Source: Hyalella azteca (taxonomy: Eukaryota; Arthropoda; Malacostraca; Amphipoda; Hyalellidae). Taken from it: a stretch of DNA of 64,000 nucleotides. A program made the position numbers and the translations under genes. Shown here piece by piece: positions 55,169-64,000 of this stretch (its first letter is position 1; each line of letters starts with the position of its first letter). Under the pieces are notes generated by a model that saw only the letters and a list, made by a program, of their open reading frames with translations, was not told the origin of the DNA and ran no database searches. The stretch lies in assembly GCF_000764305.2 (NCBI RefSeq), contig NW_025946654.1, positions 866,390 to 930,389 on the forward strand, read 5' to 3'.

Positions 55169-58100
55169 CTCGCATGAAGATCCAGTGTAACCTCTTGGAC
55201 ACTGGCACTCCTCGACGCTCGACACCCGCTCTATCACCCCGCTGGCGGGGTCCAGGCGGCCTGCTGTGTCTAGCAGAAACCGAGACGCCAGAGCCAATCC
55301 CGTGCCGGAGGCGTGTGGCACTGCCCTAGAACAGGTCATGCATACCCATTGAAAGCCTGGGACTGCGAGATTGACCCATTCGGTACAGGTTTTATTCCTG
55401 TTATGACTATAAAACGTAGACCCGGGAACAGAACTACACATCGCAGTCCTTAGGGTCAACGTGCAGCATAGCTGGGATGTCAGATTCAGAAACAAAGTCT
55501 CCATCTTCACGCCTGCTCTAGAGATCTATGCTGCTGTTCCTCATCAAACTTTCATTCTAATATTCCAAGAAATGAGCGCACATTGAATCCAGACAAATCA
55601 GAAATTCTTTTTAATTTGAATATATTAGCATGATAAGTCAGCCATGTACGAATTTTTCCGTAAAATCTTTCCCATGAAAACTGGTTTGCTTACCAATGTC
55701 AAGTTTATTACTAGATTCTAGTAGATTCTTTAACGGTTACAATCAACTACTTATATGCATGACGCGCGATTTTACCTGATGAGGAATCTGGTGGTGTTTT
55801 GGAGGACGACCATCATGTGATGCCTGGTGGCAGTGATGCGTTTTTCGGCGGCCAGATACCATTCGTTCGGGTCCAGGGGCACGGACCGGTTCTGTCGCAC
55901 GGCTTGCCCGTAGCCATACGTGGCGTAGTACACTAAAGTTACGTTGTTGCCCTGTGACATGGAAAAAATTATAAAGTGCAATTAAGTAATTTGAACTATG
56001 TCACTGTAAAATAATCATAGACACCTCCGTAAGAAAATGTCTAGTTTTCTAACTAGAGCAAATGACTGAATACATAGAGATTTGTCTAAGTCAAGTTGTC
56101 TAAGTTGAGTCCACCCCAGGTAATATTTGTAAGGGAATTTCATTCACGATCTCCAAATCACTGTGGATTAAATCATGATTACAAACTCAATTGAAGCAGG
56201 AAGTCGTAATAGGACATGGATTTCTAAACATTTGTTTCATTTAAGGTTTGCTTAAAAAAATCCTCATAATCAACGAAAATTTATTTCAGCGTGTTGGAAA
56301 TAGACAGCCGCTAGACACAGACATGGAATTGACAGCCTAAAAATTAATTATCTTTGTCACCGAGATGACGGCGTCAGGGTAAGAGAAGGGCAGAGTGGGA
56401 GCAGCGGAGAGCGTCTGGTAGTGCAAGCGGCTGCCGTAGGAGTTGAGGAGGTTGCCCAGGTACATTGAAGGCAGGCTGAAGTAATATGCGGAGGCCGTGG
56501 AGCTTTCTACCACAGTCGGCTGCGAGTGAGGATACTGCAATTAAATTCATTGACGCAAATTCCTATCAACACTGAAAGTTGAAGATAATTTGGCTTATTT
56601 TTATACATTATTTACAAGTTTCCAGGTTTTACATTTTCACACTTGCCATTGCACGTCATTCTTATTTGTATTTATTTTGTATTATTATTTTTTTTGCAGT
56701 ATTCATTTATTTTATTATTATTATATAGTTTTTTATTTTATTTATTATGTTGTTATTTTTATTTGTTCATTTATTTTTTCTAACTATATTTTTACATTTT
56801 ATTAACATGGTCGCAAGACCAGCGCGGGAATGGATAGAGATGACGGAGATGAAAGATATTCGATGGTGATGAAGCAATAAGTGGATACGGGAGAGTTGCT
56901 CGTGACTTTAAGGTGCAGGTTGTTTGCTTTGGTATTCGTTGAGGGAGTCGCTCTCAGTACGTCTTAGCGGCAAGGTGAGAGTCAAATTTTGGGTCGCCGC
57001 ATCCAAACACGATCGATGGCTTGCAACTGTCATAGCGCAACTAGCTTCTGAATAACCATAAAAAGAATGCAATGGACAGCCACAAGACCAAATCATCCGG
57101 GAAGAACTGGTGCCGAACACCAGAATGCTACGTCACAAACCGGACTTAAACAGCCTTCATATAATGGAAGGCTTCATTGTAATTCTCCGGAACAATTCGC
57201 GCCTAAACAAGAAATCAACTGGATCTCATTGCACTTAATTGAAACTTTACACCTAAAAAACTGTACATTGACCTTCACTCGAACCAGCGATTAACACTGC
57301 AATTGTGTCTCTTTATACAGCCACCTTGAAAGTACCTTTCCACTGAGCTGCTTTTCTTCAACATTTTATTACGCTCAGTGATGCCTGACAATGCTCAGTG
57401 AAGCCTGGCAATGCTTAATGATTCCTGTTGCTGATCAGTAATGCCTTTCATAATGCCTGATCAGTAATGAATTCCTTTGATATAATCTCAGATGCCGGAC
57501 CAGAGTAAGGAAAAGAACAGTAAACAACGTTCCTATTGTCACACTTGGGAACAACTTCAGTATATTGCTTGGACATAAACTTCTTAATTTGGGTAAACAC
57601 TATTGTGTTCTTTGGGCCAAACCCATTGTGTTTTCCTTAACTGTCCCATCCTTCCTCGTTTATGGCTATTCAAACCTCAAATCACGACTCTTTAACCAGG
57701 GATTCGTGATATATGTCATTTTAATTTATTCATTACATGTACAAATTACGAGCATAAACAAGTGGAGACGGCTCGTTATTTGCGAGTTAAACAGTGCACT
57801 GTAAGGCTGATGAATACTAATCAACATTGATTCATTGTTATCAATGTAAATGGCCTGGTAAATAACAAGCACATCGTTCTCTGGTTGAACTCACAGTCTT
57901 GCCTGAGTAACCAGGTGAGTTGTCTAACGAACTGGTCCTGCCCCTCGGCTCGTGGGTGAAGTGAGGGGATACGACATCCAGTTTAACGTCCTCGGGCAAA
58001 GGAAACTGGAAATAAAATATTTCTATTACTGAGAGAAGATTACTTTGATGAGAAGCTTGTGTATAAAACTACTGACTCAAACCGTGTCAGAAGTAGCCAA

Positions 58101-60071
58101 AAATGTTTGAGATTAGAATATTTGTCGATGGGAAGAAACCGTTAATTATGCTAAATTTTTGGACATGCTCTTTAAGTTCAGTCCGGAAAATTAAAGCTGA
58201 TCTACTACGATTAATTTATATCATACAAATTTGTATCAATTTATCAATTAATTTATGCCAAGTCCGCTTATTTCAATTTATTTATATAATTATACATCAT
58301 TAAACTTCCCACAATCCTAATAATCAAAATAATATCAGTGTTTTGTTTTCAATGAAATATATGTTTAGAGACTACGAGCATGTATTGAACGTGACGCAAA
58401 AAAATAAGACTTACCCGAGCCTTGGTACGTTTACTAGAAGTACATGTTTTGGATGCCCCAAAACAGAAACACTCGATACACTCGTCTAAAGTGTCGGCAT
58501 TATCGTTAAAGGACGGAGGGAAGCAAATCTCAGGTTTCTCTCTTATTGCCAAATATGTGTTTGGCTGAGCCATCGCGCTGCCCAAGATGTTATGAGCCTC
58601 ACAGGAGTAGGTGCCTTGGTTCGATCGGTTGATGTTAACGCAACGCATGGTGCTGCGCCCGTTGTTGCTGCAATATAATAGCACGTAGAATTTGAGGGTT
58701 TGAAATTTAATCTATTGAAAAATGAATTTATTTTAAATACGAAAAAATATAGCAAATGTTAACAACTTCAGGTTACTCTGGGAATCGGTTTGCAACACTT
58801 ACTTCGTTTGGACGCAATTAGACGGCAGGTGCCTTGAGTTGAACCTCCAGACGATGACGGGCAGAGGGACTCCGTTCGCCTGGCATGTGAGTTCGAAAGT
58901 GGAGTAAAGCGGCGCCGCGTGGGAGATGGGCGGCGGTTGCGTGATGTTCGCGGCCACGCATCCCAGTTCGTCGGACCCGTCGCCGCACTCCGAGCGGCCG
59001 TTGCAGTGATGTGACCGAGCGATGCATTGCTGGCCATTGTGGCAGGTGAAATACCTCGGAGGACACACGTCTCCTGATACCGAGAAAAAATAATTCTACC
59101 TTGAACTTCGTTGGATGAAAAAATAATCGTGACGGTGAAATACGAATGAAAAAATAATATACATATTTTGATATTTAACTCATTTCACGATAAGACGTTC
59201 TTTAACCTCCCATATATTAACACCACAGCCTGAAGGTTGAAAAGGTTGAACGTTCAATTTAGAGTTTAAATTTTGAGCTTCCTAGTACCGTGCTTTGCTT
59301 TTGAACATTTGGGAAGCTGATTGTAGACCAACTTTCTATAAGCTTTCCGTAAAGCCCACGGTGACGCTGCGTTTCAAATGGACTGATAACGTATCAATAG
59401 AAAGGAGAAGATTTTTTACTTGTAATTGAAGCCTGTTGTGTTACCAGATGAATTAGGTATTAAAAACATATAACTCAGCACTCACTGCACTGATTGACAG
59501 AAAGAGCATTTTCTCGTCGACGAAAACGTGAAGTCAAGGCATTAAGAGGCCGCAGTTGGCCTCATCACTGGCATCTCCACAGTCGTTGTCGAGATCACAA
59601 CGCCACATCAGTAGAATGCAGCGCCCATTGTTGCACTGAAACTCGTGCGGTTCACAGCGATCTGAGGAGGTGGTGCAGTCATTTGATCAATACTTCCTTT
59701 AAGTAGGTCTTAACGAAAGAATCTCTAAAATATGAGCTTATTTGTACCACGTGACAGTACAGCTTACAATGGTTTTAAAAAATTAAAATATTTCCTGATC
59801 ATTTCTCGCCATGACAATCGTGATAATTCAGCCATCCAACATATTGAAGTTCCACTATAAGCAGCTGTGCAATCCTATACAAAGTGGCGCTACGGTATTT
59901 CAATTATGCTCATGAAATGGTCAGTTCGATGCAAATCAAAGCTGGACTACCACCACTCACGGTTGCAGAAAAGCTCGTCTGAGGCGTCAGGGCAATCTCT
60001 TATACCGTTGCAGCGCGCAGCGCGAGCGATGCAGTGTTGGTCGTCACACTTCCATTGGTCGCCAAAGCAAG
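55169..60071 (-). CDS. trol: Perlecan (basement-membrane proteoglycan), internal segment
   Basis: Eight minus-strand exons join in phase: 59961-60071, 59551-59661, 58803-59073, 58415-58667, 57895-58005, 56361-56534, 55776-55951 and 55169-55325. They encode LDLa 1 ([20 protein letters not shown]), LDLa 2 ([20 protein letters not shown]), LDLa 3 ([20 protein letters not shown]), an Ig domain split over two exons ([27 protein letters not shown]), the [10 protein letters not shown] laminin-EGF half, a laminin IV (B) domain ([32 protein letters not shown]) and the return to laminin EGF ([18 protein letters not shown]). LDLa x3, Ig, LamB is the order of perlecan domains II-III. Perlecan is a secreted heparan-sulphate proteoglycan of basement membranes. 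The N terminus lies beyond 60071, possibly outside the window. No further laminin-EGF, Ig or LamG exons were seen to the left, which is odd for a protein of several thousand residues. Confidence 0.88.
56590..56830. repeat. T/A low-complexity tract in a perlecan intron
   Basis: A stretch dominated by TTTATTATT-type runs. The plus-strand Phe/Tyr/Ile-rich open frame over it is a composition artefact. Confidence 0.8.
57475..57640 (-). mobile_element. Short Penelope-like element fragment
   Basis: The minus strand preserves [20 protein letters not shown] and [12 protein letters not shown], the RT/GIY-YIG linker of the PLE family seen at 42, 47 and 61 kb. It is inserted in the perlecan intron between exons 57895-58005 and 56361-56534. 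Confidence 0.7.
59551..59661 (-). CDS. trol: Perlecan LDLa exon 2, with a non-GT donor
   Basis: The exon is 111 nt, phase 1 to phase 1, exactly like its neighbour 59961-60071, and encodes [15 protein letters not shown], then DASDEANC with the acidic calcium-binding SDE. At the expected donor the genome reads G/GCCTCT, a GC dinucleotide in poor context instead of GT. About 15 bases further on, a dispersed-repeat fragment (59470-59535, related to 11230-11290) begins. Either a GC-AG intron or a damaged splice site is possible; readthrough would stop at TGA a few codons later. Confidence 0.7.
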
Positions 60072-60629
60072 CTAAATAACAAACAATGAAGCACTCCAAT
60101 ATCTGTTCAATTTTATACTGTGTTCTCGTAAACCATATAGCCAAACTAAGCATCCGAGCATTTTGCGGCTTATAATTTTAACTTACGTATTACGTGATCA
60201 TTAGTTGTAGGCAAAATTGGTAATAGGACACTGTACTGACTAAAACGGAAATTGTTACCGTCTATACGCAGTTTATCAGTGGTTCCCAAACTTTTGCAAG
60301 AGTGGCGCCTCCTTGGCTCCCCTGTTAATTGCTAGCGCCCTCCACAGACACATAATATTTCCACAGAAGCACAAAAAATCCATATTTTGAATATTTTCAA
60401 ATGTTTACACTAGAAACCCAGGATAGGTTAAAAAACAGATCTGGGTGGGAAAACCCATTGCTGGGAGCCGAGTGTTGCACGAGCTGTGCACAAATCGTCA
60501 AACAAACGTTCGAACTTCTGACTTCGACTTCGGACGGCAGCCCTCCTACACCACCCTCTCCTTCCTCACCGGCCACCCAGACCTTTCCACCGCCCCCAGG
60601 GGGGCGGTGCGATAAGTTATAAAGCAGGA

Positions 60630-61440
60630 ATTGATGATAAGTTATGAAGCAGGAATTTAAAAGCAAAGACAATGCCACAAAAGTTCACCAAGTCTTTATA
60701 AGATAAAACGTTTCGGAGTCCAGCTTCTTCGTCAGTTCATAACACGAAATTCTGTTCAGAAGTTCAGTCCTAGAAACACAAATACAATCAATTAGTATAG
60801 TAAAATGCACTGTCTGGTTTAAAAACGGAAAATAAATAAATATGACATGAAATTAACGCTAGTAAACGGCCTATCTATTTACTATTTCGAGAGGAAAGGG
60901 GCAAAAAGCGACATTCAGACAAGGCTTCCGTTTGAATATATACCGGGATTCTAAAATTCGTAGATCAGTAACACCGGACGTGGAAGCTAGAATTTCAAAA
61001 GCACTATCAGATAGAGAGGCGTTGCACTGCTCGGCATGAACACGTACAGCAGAATGAGGTGGATGTGCAAGTAGGTTCTCCGTTCTATAACTCCTGCCCT
61101 TATGCTCAGCCAGCCTAAGTATAGAAGTTGCGTGATGTCATTCCGACGTACGCTAATGCGCACTGTGCACAACTATATCTGTACACTAGTGACGATCGCA
61201 TGTGAACAGGTAGGGTATCCTTAATCTGAAAACCGAGCCGATTCTAAATTTGTTAACTAGCAGCACATGAAGATTTACATCCGGAAGATATTTAGCAAAT
61301 CATTTTTGAAATTTTTTTGACATAGTCTCAGATGCGGGGCCAAAGTAGGGAAAAGAACAGTAAACAAGTGTCCTATTGCCACACTTGGGAACAACTGCAG
61401 TATATTGAAGGATGCCAGGATACCAGGTGCGATGGAACAT
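60630..61440 (-). mobile_element. Penelope-like element fragment
   Basis: Minus-strand pieces of the RT end (EVVPKCGN, VYCSFPYFGP), GIY-YIG-like region (RLAEHKGRSYRTENLLAHPP) and C terminus (VTDLRILESRYIF) are scattered over frames, then a 3' region with an intact hammerhead-like core at 60710-60735. It ends on the right near 61440, close to the 1458-bp block. Confidence 0.75.
60710..60735 (-). ncRNA. Hammerhead-ribozyme-like motif in PLE (copy 5)
   Basis: Minus strand: CTGACGA, AGAAG, CTGGA, CTCC, GAAACG. Core blocks are conserved, but the 5' strand of stem II (AGAAG) pairs less well with CTCC than in copies 3 and 4. Confidence 0.48.
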
Positions 61441-61485
61441 TTCGTGCGATGGAACAGGTGCGATGGAACTTTCTGTTCAGAATAC
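61428..61485. repeat. Short GTGCGATGGAAC repeat
   Basis: Three copies of a 12-13-bp GTGCGATGGAAC unit at the junction between the PLE fragment and the duplicated block. Confidence 0.75.
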
Positions 61486-61504
61486 CAACAAGTGTATTTT
61501 CAAA

Positions 61505-62962
61505 TTTTAGAACTGTTCATTCATTCGGAAACGATAGTTGTGATTAATTCTGGGATGTCAAGTAGTTTTAATAATTGAATGCTGCACGTTACGTCATTTT
61601 TAAGTAGATATTGTGAAAATTTGCAAATTTTTGCAACCATACAAGCAACAATTAATTTTACCAGTATTTTTTCCAATGAAATCTCTGGCGTATGTTTTAA
61701 AAGTTCAAGTATGTGGGCAATGAGTTATTTTTCGTGATCTTTGATTCAATGGTGTGATTTTAGTCTATAGAATTTATTGCATTGTCATAACATAGCAGAA
61801 TGTAACAATCAGGAGCCACATTCATAACGGCGCACCTAATCCGTTTATCTTGATCAGTATCGATAACAGCAGCGGAACTGTTCATTGCAGGCAATAAACT
61901 AACCGTCCAAATTCGTGCGATCCTGTATCACACAGTACAGGATCGCTATTAGAACATCACACAGTACAGGATCGCTATCGGATCGGAGTGTCGATAATAA
62001 ACGCTGGCTCAGTTTCAAAGTGGGAGATCCTATCTAGGGAAGGTGCCAGAAATCTCTAGATAAATAAATAAGAATAAATCTCAGAATGTACCTTTGCAAT
62101 AATACATGCATATTTGTTTGCCCCTCTAATATTGTATTTGTGGTCTTTCTTCAATTAAAATTGTACCTGCATAGGATTTCACTAACTTGAAATACTTTTA
62201 AAAATACTTTTTTGTAAGCTTGATTTGATCATTCACAGAAACGCAATGATATGTACTGAACTATTAACTGTATTGGATAATCTCTAAACTCACGCAAAAA
62301 ATCTAACATTTTGTTCAAACTTCAAACAAAGGCAATTTCAAACTTGTAAATCTAAAACCATGGAAGCTCATTGGAAAAGTTGTCCTAATTAAACAGCTCT
62401 CATTTTTGATTCCGAATATAAAAATTATTACGAGAATAATACTGGAAAATGAGCAATGTTCTGTCAATCAATTTATTAGCATGCATTAGGGAAGCACGTA
62501 GCATTATTAAAAACTCAATCATTATACTTAAAGTATTGAATAGTAAATCGTATAAAAGTTGCATGGATATGGAATAATAACTTATATAAAAGGAACTTAT
62601 ATATTAACCGTCATCAGCAACGTTATTTTTATAACAAAAGAATAACGTAATGAGGAGTAATCTATCAGTAATAGGAATACATTGAGGGAAATGAATGGGT
62701 CAAAATAACTCACTTAATGAACTTACTTTTTATACCACTTGCTATTTTGTAGGTCTTCACTAAGTAGCCGTAAATCTATTTACATCGACGATTTACAGAT
62801 TAGCCGTTGACTTTCGTAAATGGTTTAATCATAAACGAACAATGTGACTTAATGATTTTTACGTGTTCAAGATGAAAAATACGACCTCTGGGGACATTCG
62901 GGATGCCAATTCTAAAACCTGACAATTCCCACTCGCACGGCGCAAAAACTCCAACTTCAGAT
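61505..62962. repeat. 1458-bp duplicated block, copy 2
   Basis: Same orientation and identical length as 49901-51358. Here the 19-bp satellite does not follow directly but appears about 930 bp later (63893 to the edge). No terminal inverted repeats or target duplication were recognised. Confidence 0.95.
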
Positions 62963-63892
62963 CATTGCTGTGGCGTAGATATACAAGCCGGTGAAAATAG
63001 CGGTGTCTGTAGAAATTATAGATGCGCTTCTTAAAAAATTAGTTGCAATAGTTATGGTTGATACTTTTGTGTAGAATGAGATCAAACTTGGCCAAAAATG
63101 GAAAAATTTTAAGAGTTTGCTGCCTGGCGTAGTCCATTACCTGATTGTAGTCCATTACATTTTTGCCTGATGTAGTCCATTACCTTGGTGTAGTCCGTTA
63201 CACTATTGATGCTGGTGTAGTCCATTATCTACGTGGGTAACAATATATGCGAGATATTGACTGATAATTTTGTTTGTTTTTAAATAAAAATATTTTAAAC
63301 TTGCTCATAGAAACATCGAAGCCATTTTCAACAATATTTGAACACCAGAAAATGGTTCATCAATGCCTTTTTCATTGAAACAGTATTTATTAGAAAGAAA
63401 AATTCTATACTATAACGTAGATTAATTATGGAAAGATGGTTTTCCTTTTGAAAAATCGAATTAAAAATTATTCAGAGAAATTTTGTGCTCGGCTCCTTAT
63501 TACATGCACTACATATACTGTATGTAAACAAATCCTTTCAATGTCATGTAATATTACTAATTTTTCATTTTTTTAGCTTAATTTTTAGCAAAGTTTGCTT
63601 GAAATATAAACCAATCTATGTGTGGAATTTCATCAAAATTTGTGATGATCAGATGGGACACCTCCGATATACCTGACCCTTTCGCATCATAACGTTTGAT
63701 GCAAGCAATGTTTCCATCAAACACATCTGTTTTTTAGAACGCTAGCATCATAAATCAAACGAATTCATAAGATTTGTGTCAGAAAAGCGTGGTCAATAGA
63801 AACACAAAGCAGGCAGTTACCCATTCATGACATTACCCGCTTAAACCTGATTGACCAGCTCATAAACGAGCAGCAAACCAGCGCTAACCTCA
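62963..63892. other. Spacer between duplicated block and satellite
   Basis: 63120-63235 carries four loose copies of a TGTAGTCCATTAC phrase. No gene was recognised. Confidence 0.4.
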
Positions 63893-64000
63893 CTCTGTTA
63901 TGGTTAAGACGTCAGGTTATGGTTAGGACGTCAGGTTAGGGGTTAGGACGTCAGGTTATGGTTAGGACGTCAGGTTATGGTTAGGACGTCAGGTTATGGT
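63893..64000. repeat. 19-bp satellite GTTATGGTTAGGACGTCAG, copy 2, runs off window
   Basis: More than five units of the same 19-bp satellite as at 51357-51543, continuing past the right edge. Confidence 0.95.

Noticed and set aside
56590..56805. 71-codon Phe/Tyr/Ile-rich frame as a membrane peptide
   Set aside because: Low-complexity T-rich intron sequence.

Overview
The window looks like nuclear DNA from an arthropod, probably a crustacean. It has four intron-rich protein genes with GT-AG introns, long AT-rich introns and intergenic DNA, and very many decayed transposons and minisatellites. The crustacean placement is an inference from gene content and repeat style, not a proven assignment. 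Apart from the four genes almost everything is repeat-derived, and most long open frames are fortuitous.

Genes, left to right. (1) Minus strand, 82-5910: the N-terminal part of a sorting nexin of the SNX9/SNX18/SNX33 (SH3PX1) group. It has an SH3 domain, a proline-rich and acidic DDWDDDWDD linker, and the start of the PX domain, and it runs off the left edge. (2) Plus strand, 19741-25186: a complete Toll-interacting protein (TOLLIP) gene. Its seven coding exons join in phase to give 275 residues (TBD, C2, CUE). An in-phase, tyrosine-rich possible alternative first exon lies in intron 1. (3) Minus strand, 30896-37939: a small secreted PAN-like plus C-type-lectin gene. The exon for the first half of the lectin fold was not found. 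(4) Minus strand, 55169-60071: eight exons of a perlecan (HSPG2/trol) gene (LDLa, LDLa, LDLa-Ig, laminin IV/B, start of a laminin EGF). They join in phase, but I see no downstream exons in the window.

Mobile DNA. 5.0-5.6 kb holds a Tc1/mariner deletion derivative with TA target duplication. 6.1-6.5 kb holds a TTAA-flanked piggyBac-like MITE. 7.4-12.3 kb is a nest of inverted elements sharing GGGGTAAC/GGGCTACTC-type ends; one of them (11549-12287) carries a LINE 5' fragment with a 2A-like peptide followed by a PHD finger. 15549-17125 is a clean non-autonomous hAT element with an exact 8-bp target duplication. tRNA-derived SINEs lie near 19.1 and 37.4 kb, and CR1-like LINE remnants at 28, 44 and 52-55 kb. 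35381-35723 is an almost perfect foldback element beside a lectin splice acceptor.

The 38-62 kb interval holds at least six fragments of one Penelope-like retroelement (PLE). Several encode the end of the reverse transcriptase and a GIY-YIG-like domain, and five carry a hammerhead-ribozyme-like motif at the 3' end. Two of them (46.8-48.4 kb) form a head-to-head inverted pair. Interspersed are at least seven unrelated minisatellites (units of 49, 27, 32, 23, 20, 22 and 19 bp). A 1458-bp block at 49901 is repeated at 61505 with about five substitutions and no net indel.

The genes do not form one pathway. TOLLIP and the sorting nexin both act in endosomal trafficking, and perlecan and the lectin are both secreted, but I see no evidence of co-regulation.
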